Source: Chrysomallon squamiferum (taxonomy: Eukaryota; Mollusca; Gastropoda; Neomphalida; Peltospiridae). Taken from it: a DNA stretch of 22,500 bases. Positions 9,337 to 18,330 of the stretch are shown here, in pieces. Position numbers and translations under genes: made by a program. How positions within the stretch are numbered: the stretch's first letter is position 1; every line of letters starts with the position of its first letter. The notes under the pieces were generated by a model. It did no database searches and was not told the DNA's origin. It was given only the letters and a program-made list of their open reading frames with translations. The stretch lies in NCBI GenBank assembly GCA_012295275.1, contig CM022665.1, positions 43,548,652 through 43,571,151 of the forward strand, read 5' to 3'.

Positions 9337-9392
9337 TTCATCATTTGCATCAAATAACCATCAGTTCACTAAAGAATCCTCTAACAACATTT
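9215..9392. repeat. Diverged 125-bp duplication between ATTC blocks
   Basis: The segments at 9215-9267 and 9340-9392 share, in order, ATTTGCA(C/T), AATAA(T/C)CATCA, TTCACTAA- or TTTACTAA-like, ATCCTCTAACAA and a final ATTT. The unit appears to be one spacer plus one ATTC block, duplicated together. Confidence 0.8.
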
Positions 9393-10080
9393 CATTCACA
9401 GATTTAACCAATCTTGAAGTGATATTGAAATTGTTTTTTTTTAAATAAAAATAATTGAACTACCTTAATTACAACCATCATCAAAGGAATTCACCTGTGC
9501 TGTGATGGAATGCACTTAACTACCGGTTACAGGTAAGAAGGACTGAAGCGAAATAAACTGATAGTAAAATGAATGCAGGCGATCACATTACACCTGTTGT
9601 TTATAGTCATTAATCCAGGTAATAAAATAAAAAAAATTTGAACTCCTCGTCTCACCCAGGGTATTCTCACCTGCGTTACCTGAGAACGCATTCGTTCGTC
9701 TGTTGATGTAATGTATTTCCCATTAAAATAACAGGTAGGTGTAACCCTTTCTTCCTCTCATCAAGGTAATAGTTGGTTTAGCACCTTTAAAAAAAAAAAA
9801 AACCTCCAGGGTGTGCTGCTCATGGGGTGTCATGGTGGGGGTAGAGGTATTTTGGTGTGTTAATGAGTATTCCAGGTAAAAAATTTCCAGGTAAATGTGT
9901 ACGTTTCTCACTTAGGTTTCTTTCAGAGCTCGTGATTGATGGAATATTTGATTTTGTTTTCCTACCCAGGGTGAGAGTCGTGAAAAAACAATAATAATAA
10001 AAAAATACATTTGTGTTTCGTGCATGAGTGAGTTTCGAGTACTCAACACAACTGATAATAGACAGTTAAAAATACGTTTT
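9393..10080. other. Unique region rich in CAGGTA / CACCTG
   Basis: CAGGTA occurs near 9531, 9619, 9732, 9873 and 9888, and CACCTG or TACCTG near 9493, 9592, 9670 and 9678. This string is both an E-box-like core and the exon-intron junction consensus (CAG|GTAAG at 9531). No coding frame leads into these sites, so donors are unsupported. A 14-A run lies near 9789-9802. Confidence 0.4.
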
Positions 10081-10300
10081 AAAAAAAAAGTGTTTATTTG
10101 TTTATTTGTTTATTTGTTTATTTTGTGCCTTTGTCTCTGTCTGACTTTGTGTCAGTCTGACTGTCTGTTTATCTGTCATTATATCTGTCTGTCTGGTTAT
10201 CAGTATATCTCTGTCTACATATTTGCTCTCTCTGTGTGTCTTGTCTTGTCTCTCTTTTTCTATTCTGTCTGTTTTGTGTATTATTGTCTGTTCTGTTTGT
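10081..10300. repeat. (TTTATTTG)n then (GTCT)n-rich tract
   Basis: An A run is followed by TTTG/TTTA octamer repeats (about 10092-10123), then a long imperfect GTCT/CTGT tract to about 10295. The poly-Cys/Leu/Phe open frame is an artefact. Confidence 0.85.
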
Positions 10301-10440
10301 TGTAGACTTTTATGTATTGTAGACTTGTGAAATATTTAGACATTTTATTTTGTAATGTATTACACATATTTTTATTAACAGGATCACATATACAATACAG
10401 AATGCAAACTAAGAATATATGAAACTTCATGATATTGGTC
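10301..10440. other. Unique interruption in minisatellite
   Basis: About 110 bp (10330-10440) without the GTAGAC unit lies between weak copies at about 10290-10330 and the main array. It may be an insertion or a fully decayed part of the array. Confidence 0.4.
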
Positions 10441-11480
10441 TTAGCTTTAGTCAGTTTGGTGTGTTGTAAACACTGTAGTCTGTTTAGTGTGTTGTAGACA
10501 TTGTAGTCTGTTTTGTATGTTGTAGACACTAGTCTGTTTAGTGTGTTGTGAACATTGTAGTCTGTTTAATGTGTTGTAGATACTGTAACCTGTTTAGTGT
10601 GTTTTAGACACTGCAGTCTGTTTAGTGTTGTGGACAATGTATGTTTTGTGTTGTGGTTCTGTTTAGTATTGTAGATGATGTAGTATGTTTAGTGCTGTAG
10701 ACAATGGAGTCTGTTCTGTGTACTGTAGATCTGTTTAGTGTTGTAGATGATGTAGTATGTTTAGTGCTGTAGACAATGGAGTCTGTTTTGTGTTGTAGAT
10801 CTGTTTGGTATTGTAGATGATGTAGTATGTTTAGTGCTGTAGACAATGGAGTCTGTTCTGTGTACTGTAGATCTGTTTAGTGCTGTAGACAATGTAGTCT
10901 GTTTTGTGTTGTGGTTCTGTTTAGTATTGTAGATGATATAGTATGTTTAGTGCTGCAGACAATGGAGTCTATTTGTGTTCTAGTTCTGTTTAGTGTACTG
11001 TAGACAATGTAGATCTGTTTAGTGGACTGTAGACAATGTAGCATGTTTAGTATTGTAGACAGTGGAGTCTGTTCTGTGTTGTAGTTCAATTTAGTGTATT
11101 GTAGACGATGTAGATCTGTTTAGTGTACTGTAGACAATGTAGCATGTTTAGTATTGTTTTGGTTCTGTTCTGTGTTGTAGTTCAATTTAGTGTATTGTAG
11201 ACGATGTAGATCTGTTTAGTGTACTGTAGACAATGTAGCATGTTTAGTATTGTAGACAGTGGAGTCTGTTCTGTGTTGTAGTTCAATTTAGTGTATTGTA
11301 GACGATGTAGATCTGTTTAGTGTACTGTAGACAATGTAGCATGTTTAGTATTGTAGACAGTGGAGTCTGTTCTGTGTTGTAGTTCAGTTTAGTGTATTGT
11401 AGACGATGTAGTATGTTTTGTGTTGTAGACAATGTAGATCTCTTTAGTGCTGTAGACAATGAAGTCTGTTCTGTGTACAT
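10441..11480. repeat. GTAGAC/CTGTTTAGTG minisatellite with higher-order units
   Basis: Monomers carry (A/T)(T/G)CTGTTTAGTGT, an optional GT, TGTAGACA and (C/A)(A/T)TGTAG. At about 10450-10620 they repeat singly every 26-28 bp. At 10657, 10729, 10799 and 10871 a compound unit of 70-72 bp begins, made of three shortened monomers. At 10984, 11085, 11181, 11282 and 11383 a 101-bp four-monomer unit begins; the 11085 copy lacks about 5 bp. The 101-bp copies are nearly identical to one another, so they are the youngest. Minus-strand open frames only read the repeat. Confidence 0.92.
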
Positions 11481-11580
11481 CTGAGTGTTGTGAAGTGGCA
11501 GATTCCGTTCGTGTTGTTGTTGCTGTTGAACAGATTTCTCGTTACACATTTCTCTTCATGACAAAACTTGTACTCACTGC
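11481..11580. other. Unique spacer with GTT run
   Basis: Short unique DNA with GTTGTTGTTGCTGTTG near 11510-11528. No gene was recognised. Confidence 0.5.
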
Positions 11581-11634
11581 TGACAGCCAGAGTGACTGAC
11601 TCACTAGTGACAGCCAGAGTGACTGACTCACTGT
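11581..11634. repeat. 27-bp tandem duplication carrying AP-1-like sites
   Basis: Two copies (11581-11607 and 11608-11634) match except at the last bases. Each contains TGACTCA, the AP-1 (TRE) consensus, at 11597-11603 and 11624-11630, within AGTGACTGACTCACT, which has 5-bp inverted arms. It abuts the minisatellite region. Confidence 0.9.
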
Positions 11635-11654
11635 CTGTTTGTCCTCTCAAACAA

Positions 11655-11905
11655 ACTATTGTCTGTGTGTCTGTGTATGTATGTGTGTGGGTGTGTGTTC
11701 GTATATATATATATGTTTGTGTGTGTGTGTGTGCTGTGTTATGTGCAAATGTAAATATATATCTGCAAGTGTATCTAAGTATGTATTATGTATGTTTGTA
11801 ACATGTTTGTATGTATGCATGTATGTGTGTATGTATGTATGTATGTTTGTATGCATGTGTATATTGTATGTGTATATATGAATATATGTGTATACGTGAC
11901 TTGTG
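11655..11905. repeat. Compound TG / TATG / TGTA array
   Basis: TG-rich units, a TATATATATAT insert (about 11703-11714), (TG)n at 11718-11731, then TATG/TGTA units to about 11890. Val/Cys/Tyr-rich open frames on both strands follow from the repeat. Confidence 0.88.
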
Positions 11906-12139
11906 TTAATTAATGTATGAATGCATAAATGTGGATATGGGTGTGGCTGCACGTGTGTGTTAAATGCATGAATGAATTTACATGCCTCTGGATGTATCAA
12001 TTTGTGTGCTTGCATGCTGGCATGTCAGCATGTTTGTTTTGTGGATTACAGAGGACAAAACTGAAATGTATAAGATTTAATAAAATTAAACCACCATCAC
12101 AAAAAAAACCACAAAAAACACACAACTATGTTTTTTGAT
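11906..12139. other. Unique segment with TGTG/GCATG echoes
   Basis: TG- and GCATG-rich sequence fades into AT-rich DNA and A-rich tracts (12095-12120). No gene was recognised. Confidence 0.5.
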
Positions 12140-12743
12140 ATCAATACAAACTTGTACCCAGTTATTTATTGCCGAACCAAGCACGTCACCCTTGAACAGC
12201 ACCAGTGACATTTTTTTTTACAGAGGCTTTCTTTATTTTCTGGTTCAGATTAAAAGATGATCCAACTGATATTTAAACCCGATTAAGTCGATGAAAACAA
12301 AGACTAAACTTTATATCAGTCGTTAACTCATACCCCGGTCACGCATTATTAAACAAATCCCTCACGAAACATAAAACAATTTTTTTTCAGTTTGTTTTGC
12401 GGTTTCTTCATTGTTTAGCGGTTTTCGTATTCAACCCGCTACAGAACAGCGGTTTTCAATGGTGACAATTTCACCATCACCTTCAGCGAAGAGACATCGC
12501 AGGTGTATGGGAAGTCACCTGATCTAGAAACAGTTTTTTTTTTTGTTGTTGTGTTTTTGTCACACCTGGCTGCAAGGTTTATGGGTTGATTAAATTTTTC
12601 GAAACATCCCATTGTTGTTACGAAACGTGCGTAGGTAATATTTTGATCCTCCGTACGTGAAAAACATTTATGGCATTCTTCCGTACTGCATTTCATTCTT
12701 GAAAGGCCGAGTTATAGGGTCTTCTGCCACCCCCACACCCCTC
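12140..12743. other. Unique island, no gene recognised
   Basis: This non-repetitive stretch has many CpGs, for example around 12330-12350, 12400-12445 and 12485-12500. AGCGGTTTT occurs twice (about 12417 and 12448). A good-looking acceptor (T8 then CAG at about 12382-12392, plus strand) is not followed by a long open frame. An 85-residue minus-strand frame (12439-12696) has no recognised domain. It may be single-copy DNA or a small exon. Confidence 0.35.
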
Positions 12744-12765
12744 CACACACACACACACACACACA
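12744..12765. repeat. (CA)n
   Basis: A clean CA run of about 22 bp. Confidence 0.9.
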
Positions 12766-12839
12766 TGTCAGAAATGTGTATTGAAAAGGGTCATGAAATG
12801 TCTGCATTAAAAACAAACAAGATACTCTGTCTTTTGTGA

Positions 12840-12900
12840 AAATTAAGATGAAAAAAATAAAAGAAGAAAAAAGAAGAAAAGATTTTTTGGTTTAATGATA
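12840..12900. repeat. Purine-rich A/G tract
   Basis: AAGAAGAAAAA-type purine-rich sequence of about 45 bp (12840-12885). Confidence 0.7.
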
Positions 12901-12930
12901 ACAGGTCACATAACCACACACATGCACAAT

Positions 12931-13067
<137 letters not shown>

Positions 13068-13679
13068 TATGTCATGGATGTGTTTCTGTCTGTATATATT
13101 AGCATGTAGGTGTTGTGTGTGTTTCTGCTAAACTGATTCAGAGAAACAAGATTCATTTTCTTTTATTACAACAACAACAAGAAAAGAAAATTAAAATGTT
13201 CAAGAAATAAAACTAACCATTAACAAATGTATATACCTACATACAACAAAAACCACACAGAGGTACGTAACATATGTAAACACAGACACAGGTAAAACAC
13301 AATTTTCAACTCTCTTTTATCTGATTCTTTGAAGTTTACAAATAAAAGTGCAAGGTAGTCCAGAAAACGGCTGTCATTAAGAAAACACAGGTGTAATTAT
13401 GAAAGACTTTTTCCCATGCTTTAGGTTCACCCCACAGAGTGGCAATCAAAAAACCACACTGAGATCGAAAAGTGGGCATCAACTGTTTTATTGGGTTTTC
13501 ATGGGTTGGCAGTATTCTCGAGGAATTTTGGGTTATTAAAAATTCACAGAATTTTTACTGAGGAGTATAGTTTGTTTTATTGTGTAGTTTTTTTTTTTTT
13601 TAATCTGGGGGTTGCCTATTACAAAATGTGTAATTAATGTTTAAATTGTTATCAACTGGGCCAGAGATTCAATTATCAT
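13068..13679. other. Unique AT-rich segment
   Basis: No gene is visible. A (CAA)-rich spot lies near 13170-13180 and a T run at about 13589-13600. The right end may contain the very decayed 5' part of the SINE described next. Confidence 0.45.
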
Positions 13680-13896
13680 ATGTGCCCAATAAAATGGTTT
13701 TATTAATAAAAAAAAAATATTTTACTGTTTATGGGATGGTACATTTAAACGATCTTTTGTTGCTAATTGAAAAAAGGTGCCACTTTGTGTAAATAATTGG
13801 CTTCTCTTTTTTATCTGTATGGCCTGTGTGATCATGTAAAGCTGTTAATAAAAATGTGCTTAGTAATTTATTAAATAAAATATTTCTTTCTTCTAC
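13680..13896 (+). mobile_element. Decayed SINE remnant (mollusc-type, remembered similarity)
   Basis: The segment carries an ordered series of strings that I recall from a SINE dispersed in mollusc genomes. In order they are CTGTTTATGGGATGGTACAT, a GATC(T/C)TTTG block, TGCTAAT(T/C)GAAAAA, TTATCTGTATGG, AATAAAAATGTG, and finally TTAAATAAAATATTTCTTTC ending in a pyrimidine tail. Many differences are C-to-T or G-to-A, as expected for an old methylated copy. The tRNA-derived head is not recognisable, so the element is 5'-decayed. The comparison is from memory; a repeat-library search would settle it. Confidence 0.6.
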
Positions 13897-13961
13897 CTAA
13901 CAAATATTAACATACAGATTAATCCATGGTTTATTTTGATTATTGCTAAGACCAGTATCAT

Positions 13962-14068
13962 TGGGTTTCGTATCTTCTTATTTGCGTGTTCTGTATTGTA
14001 TCTGCATACACCTGTTAATAAAAATATGTTTAATACATTACAAAACAAAATAAAATATTTCTTTCTGT
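13962..14068 (+). mobile_element. Second SINE 3'-tail copy
   Basis: It repeats the tail of the preceding element about 170 bp downstream. CTGTTAATAAAAAT(A/G)TG occurs at 13842 and 14012, and AATAAAATATTTCTTTCT at both 3' ends. TATTAA(C/T)AT and TTAATCC strings follow in both copies. A tandem duplication of the tail plus its flank, or two insertions at the same site, would both explain this. Confidence 0.6.
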
Positions 14069-14187
14069 GGAGTAAGTATCAACAGTATTAATATTTACAT
14101 TAATCCGTTTTTATCTCTTCATAATACGAAATAAAATAATAAACTTTTTACGACAGTGCAGTCTTTATGTTATTGACATATTTAATT

Positions 14188-14410
14188 ATTCGCTGAACTG
14201 TAAAAATCAACGAAGCAAAAACAAAGTTTCTGTCTCTGTTTTCATAACTAGGAAATAAAGTATTATGACAGTAGGGGACCCGATAATATTGAAAAGGTTT
14301 AATATTCGCAGAAGTGTGAAAACCAAATGAACCGCGTAATGTTTCTATTTTTATTTCTGGAAATACAATATGGTAATGAAGTTTTCATAACATTTTGAAA
14401 AGGTTGAAAA
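14188..14410. repeat. Diverged 116-bp tandem duplication
   Basis: Copies begin with ATTCGC(T/A)GAA at 14188 and 14304. In the same order both carry a GT(A/G)AAAA(T/C)CAA block, GTTTCT, a TTT(T/C)(A/T)T stretch and a GGAAATA block. Both end in AT(A)TTGAAAAGGTT. A weaker third start (GACGAAGTGTAAA, about 14433) may exist. Confidence 0.75.
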
Positions 14411-14520
14411 AGGTCAGTGAAGGGTAAAGATTGACGAAGTGTAAACTGGATCTGTTGCTGATTTAAAATGGTTAAAATTAGTTTCTGTGATTAAATGAAA
14501 ATGACAATGACAAGTGAATA

Positions 14521-14601
14521 GAATGGTACACAGTAAATAAATAGAAATAAATAAATAAGTAAGTAAGTAAATAAATAAATAAATAAATAATAATAATAAT
14601 G

Positions 14602-14660
<59 letters not shown>
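14521..14660. repeat. (AAAT)n / (AAGT)n / (AAT)n array
   Basis: TAAA and TAAG units (14531-14588) change into a long AAT run (14587-14660). Confidence 0.93.
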
Positions 14661-14771
14661 TAAAAATTAAAATGATTTTTTGACAAAGAAAGAAAACACA
14701 ACCAAAACAAAAGAAATAGAAGGAAAAAATAACAAAAAATAGAAAAGAAAAAGGAGAAAGAGGATTTTAAA
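14661..14771. repeat. A/G purine-rich tract
   Basis: AAAGAAA-, AAAACA- and GGAGAAAG-type sequence with few pyrimidines. Confidence 0.7.
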
Positions 14772-14784
14772 CACACACACACAC

Positions 14785-14824
<40 letters not shown>

Positions 14825-15003
14825 TTATATATACTTACACAAACACATTTATAAATACACATAACACATATATATAATTACATAAATACGTTGATGTATA
14901 GACATATATATTTATATATAATTACATATATAAACATGTTTATGCATACACATCACACATAAACAAACGCACACGCACACACACACATGCACACACACAC
15001 ACA
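14772..15003. repeat. (CA)n arrays separated by TATA/ACAT-rich DNA
   Basis: CA runs at 14772-14823 and about 14967-15003 flank an AT/ACATA-rich middle with ATATATTTATATAT-like palindromes (about 14905-14920). Confidence 0.9.
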
Positions 15004-15083
15004 GACACAACAATGGATTTACCTTATAAAACATTCCCAAACATAATTCCCAACAGAAAAAAATATTAACATAATCAAGCATG

Positions 15084-15260
15084 CACCTGATGACACTGGT
15101 TTGTGTTATTGCTTACAACAACAGGTAAGCGAAAGTTCACCTGATGACTCTGACCGTGTTATTATTACCTGTAACGAGATGAAACAGGTAAGTAAAACTC
15201 TCACCTGTTTCACCTGGTTTCCTCTGACCCAATCACGTCAACCTGTTTCACAAAAAAAAT
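15084..15260. repeat. Diverged CACCTG-led duplications
   Basis: CACCTGATGAC(A/T)CTG begins copies at 15084 and 15138. Each continues to a GTGTTATT block and an A(A)CAGGTAAG string (about 15122 and 15185). CACCTG recurs at 15202 and 15211. The period is 54 then 64 bp. CAGGTAAGT at 15185 is a textbook donor string, but no supported exon precedes it. An 80-residue plus frame (15101-15343) crosses the repeat and is not recognised. Confidence 0.65.
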
Positions 15261-15592
15261 GTTCTGTGTTGTTTGCATCAAGGAAGTTTTCCATTGGTTT
15301 TTGTGTGTCGCGACAAGTGACGCGATCATCAAAGATCAGTTGACACACTTCATCAAGCAATGATAACGACAACAGCAACAACAACAACAACGACGACAAC
15401 ATCAACTACAATGTTCTGGCCGGATTTCCGTCATAAAATATGTATTAGTGTGGTCTCTGTATGTGTGGGTGTTGTGAATGTGTGTGTAAAAGATATGGCT
15501 GCAGTGCAAAGTATTTGTATGTTGGTGATTTTTTAATGTATATTAGCTGGTACAAACTGATTATATATCGATATACGTATAAGTGTTTTAAA
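15261..15592. other. Unique segment with (CAA)n
   Basis: A CAA/CGA run at about 15369-15410, and a 12-bp palindrome TATATCGATATA at 15564-15575. Otherwise no gene is visible. Confidence 0.5.
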
Positions 15593-15609
15593 TGTGTGTG
15601 TGCCTGTGT

Positions 15610-15647
<38 letters not shown>
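15593..15647. repeat. (TG)n array
   Basis: TG repeat with CC and TA interruptions near its left end. Confidence 0.93.
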
Positions 15648-15865
15648 ATGTCCCAGTGCAAACTGTTTAAATGTGGATATGTAATATAAATGGAATAGTG
15701 AATTATGAATTTGTATTTTCCATTCATGTAATGCATACATTTCGTTCTATGAATATATGTGTGTGTGTGTGTGTGTGTATTCATATCATCAAGGAAATAG
15801 TTTGGTTTATCAGGATTTCTGTCCATTCTTCTCTCCACTTTCATAAATGTGTATGGAAGCAAGCG
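15648..15865. other. Unique segment with a second short (TG)n
   Basis: A TG run of about 20 bp at 15760-15779 lies in otherwise unique AT-rich DNA. Confidence 0.55.
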
Positions 15866-16120
15866 TCTCTCTCTCTCTCTCTCTCTCTCTCTGGCTGTCT
15901 CTCTCTGTCTCGCTAATTCTCTGTCTCTCTCTGTCTGTCTCTGTCTCTGTCTCTCTGTGTCTGTCTCTCTCTCTCTCTGTCCATCTCTTTTTCTCTCTCC
16001 CTGTTTCTCTTTCACCTTCTCTCCCTGTCTCTCTCTGTCTCTATCCCTCCCTCCCTCCCTCTCTCTGTCTCTCTCCCCCTCTCTGGATGTCTGTCTCTCT
16101 GTCTCTCTGTCTCTCTCTTG
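15866..16120. repeat. Polypyrimidine (CT)n / (GTCT)n tract
   Basis: About 255 bp of CT and GTCT units, with CCCTC and TTT variants. Long Ser/Leu-rich (plus) and Arg/Glu-rich (minus) frames stay open because of the repeat and are not proteins. Confidence 0.93.
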
Positions 16121-16351
16121 AGCCAACATTACAACATCATAACTATCCTGGTTTGGACAATAACCAAACAAATACAGTCACACAAAAATATTTACATGTT
16201 GGCAGCCACATCTGACATTAGCGTAAACTGTCATTAACAACCTTTCTGTTTCAGTTCACGCAACTCGTAACAAAAATATTAATTAAAGGTAACACTAAAA
16301 ACCAACAGAACAGATTCCACATACTTGACATAATTACAAATTAATCTCCCT

Positions 16352-16355
<4 letters not shown>
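16121..16355. other. Unique segment
   Basis: No gene was recognised. TAATCTCCCTTA at 16342-16353 is the reverse complement of the motif at 8324-8335. Confidence 0.5.

Positions 16356-16387
<32 letters not shown>
16356..16387. repeat. (AT)n, about 32 bp
   Basis: An uninterrupted AT dinucleotide run able to form a cruciform. Confidence 0.95.
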
Positions 16388-16392
<5 letters not shown>

Positions 16393-16476
16393 AGTTGTAA
16401 AGCATATCTGATTAGTTCTGAAAGGCACCATACCCTCTTTGACTTCACCTACAAAGTGATTATGATTTCTGTCGCT

Positions 16477-16568
16477 GTCACAACAATGGTGAGCTGTAAT
16501 GAAAGCTAAAAACGGTCACAACAATGGTGAGCCATATGAACAGAAATCCGTCGCAACAAATGGTGGCC
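16477..16568 (+). repeat. Three spaced repeats with SOX-type AACAATGG
   Basis: GTCACAACAATGGTGAGC is exact at 16477-16494 and 16515-16532. A variant, GTCGCAACAAATGGTGGCC, lies at 16550-16568. Starts are 38 and 35 bp apart while the spacers between them differ. The core AACAATGG is the known SOX HMG-box site. The function here is inferred only. Confidence 0.7.
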
Positions 16569-17309
16569 TAGGTGAAAAGGAACCCATGTTATTAAGACAC
16601 ATCGTTAACTTTTTTTTTTTGTTGAAAACACATAATACACCCTCCTGATGAAATGAAAAAACCCATTTCAATCAGAGTTTTTTGTATCACTTTGCAGGTC
16701 AAGAGGTTATAAATGCTTTATGATTTGTTAATGCAAAGTGGAAAAAAATCATAATGCAAAACTGTCATGCTTTTCTTTTTCTTCATGTAAGACCCTTTGA
16801 TTTGGTTCAGAATGGTAAGTCATAGTAATAAATGCACAAATACGCGAACTTACGAAATAAGCTATATATACAGTGTTAAAGATACGAAGTGCATAAAACG
16901 TATTAAAGAAACAAATTCAGTTTAAACTTTGCTTAGAATTGGTGCAAGGTTACAAAATCAATGATAGGTCAATCTTTTTTTTTTTTATGCATAACAGATT
17001 ATAATTTTTGCACTTTGTGACTTCTGTGTTATTAATAAGCTGGGTGATTAACATTCTGAGAAACATTTCTGTACTTGATGAATATTTCATATCTATTTTT
17101 TTTTTTTTTTTTTCACTTTATAAACTTATTTTTTTGTGAGTTTGTGTATTTTCTCTCATTCCACAACTGCTGCTGATGGAATATTTTTAGTCAGCATTAT
17201 CAGAATTTCCCATTCCAGCCATTAAAATTTTTTTCTTTTTGAAATTTTATAAACTGTATAATCAAGATCATTAAGAAAATGTCCCATTCCAGACACACAA
17301 TTAAATGTT
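16569..17309. other. Unique AT-rich segment with a 9-bp inverted repeat
   Basis: CACTTTGCA (16688-16696) and TGCAAAGTG (16732-16740) form perfect inverted arms around 35 bp. T runs occur near 16611-16620, 16976-16986 and 17097-17113. No gene was recognised. Confidence 0.5.
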
Positions 17310-17420
17310 GATACTTATGGCCCATACTATGAGCTATTCTTTTTCAGTTAGCAGGAAGGGATCTTTTATAAGCACCTTCCCATAGATTGGGAAATACTGA
17401 CACCAATTGTAAAATAGTCT
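17310..17420 (-). mobile_element. Decayed SINE fragment, minus strand
   Basis: Read on the minus strand, the segment gives a GGGAAGGTGCTTATAAAAGA block. This continues into TCCCTTCCTGCTAA and then a TGAAAAAGAATAGC block. The same string order occurs in the core of the plus-strand SINE at 13.7-13.9 kb (GGGATGGTACAT, GATC, TTGTTGCTAAT, GAAAAA). This copy keeps the core better but its tail is not recognisable. Assignment rests on the internal comparison plus memory of mollusc SINEs. Confidence 0.55.
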
Positions 17421-17514
17421 GAAATGGGTAATACAATATCTTTATTGAGAATGTTTCTGATGTGGCTGTTATTTTTATGATATTTTAGTACAATACAATC
17501 TGTATGTCTGTCTG

Positions 17515-17716
17515 TCATTATTATTATTATCATTATTATCATTATTATCATCATTATCATCATCACTACCATCACCACCATTATCATCATCATCATCATT
17601 ATCATCATCATCATTATCATCATCATCATTATTATCATTATCGTCATCATCATCATCACCACATCATTATTGTCATCACCATCATCATCATCATCATCAT
17701 CATCATTATTATTAAT
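17515..17716. repeat. (ATC)n/(ATT)n triplet array
   Basis: About 200 bp of ATC and ATT units keeping triplet phase, with ACC interruptions. The poly-His and poly-Met frames are artefacts. Confidence 0.95.
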
Positions 17717-17756
17717 ATTATTATTAAAATCTTCTCCACTATTATGAAAATATATA

Positions 17757-17775
17757 AAAAAAAAAAAAAAAAAAA
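17757..17775. repeat. Poly-A tract
   Basis: A run of about 19 A between the ATC array and the unique island. Confidence 0.85.
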
Positions 17776-18055
17776 TGTCTGACCTTTTCCAGTGGAGGTT
17801 TAAATGAGTTAAACGGAAGACTTAATTGTTTTTCACACACCAGTGGTTAGCGAGAGCCAATTTCGTACACTTTGTCAAAACAGAATGATGGGGAAATTAC
17901 CCAACTGGTGCTCATGAGCAAGTGACATTTCTGTGTGCGAGCCTCACCCATCCACAACAATGCATCAGAGCTGTCCTGTCACATCACTTCAGTGACGGAT
18001 GATTCAGGGAGGAATGACATTTAACGGAACGGCAATTTTGGTCTCACATGCCGTT
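17776..18055. other. Unique island between triplet arrays
   Basis: About 280 bp of balanced composition, with CpGs and no internal repeat. ATGCAT and GTGACGGATGATTCAG-type strings are present (about 17961 and 17991-18006). All frames are short. It could be a conserved non-coding element or ordinary unique DNA. Confidence 0.35.
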
Positions 18056-18159
18056 TTTTTTTGTTATTTTTTTATTATTATAATGTTGGCTGTAATTAGT
18101 GTAAATACTGTAATTGAAATCGTTTTTTTTCAGAATTTAAACCTTTTTGTGTTTGATCT

Positions 18160-18330
18160 GTGTTGAGTGTCATTGATGTTGTCATAGTTGTTGTAGTAGC
18201 AGTAGTAGCAGTAGTAGTAGTTGCAGTAGTAGTAGTGGTAGTAGTAGTTGTTATCTCTAGTAGTAGTATTGTTGTTATCTCTAGTAGTAGTATTAGTTGT
18301 AGTAGAAGTAACAGTAAAAATATGTTTGTT
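18160..18330. repeat. (TAG)n/(GTT)n array with 24-bp duplication
   Basis: TAG, CAG and GTT triplets. A 24-bp block containing GTTGTTATCTCTAG is exactly duplicated at 18247-18270 and 18271-18294. Confidence 0.92.

Noticed and set aside
10441-11480. CRISPR-like array
   Set aside because: Units are contiguous with no unique spacers of constant length, units vary in length, and the context is animal-type DNA. It is a minisatellite.
12382-12440. Splice acceptor with following exon
   Set aside because: A good pyrimidine tract and CAG are followed by stop-rich DNA in the short range examined, and such T-run/CAG strings are common here.
15101-15343. Exon ending at the CAGGTAAGT donor
   Set aside because: The donor string is one of several CAGGTA copies made by local duplication, and no acceptor plus coding bias supports an exon.
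15533-16171. Long minus-strand open frame of about 212 residues
   Set aside because: It reads an Arg/Glu-rich translation of the CT/GTCT tract and a Thr/His translation of TG repeats. The repeat itself excludes stops, so this is not a gene.
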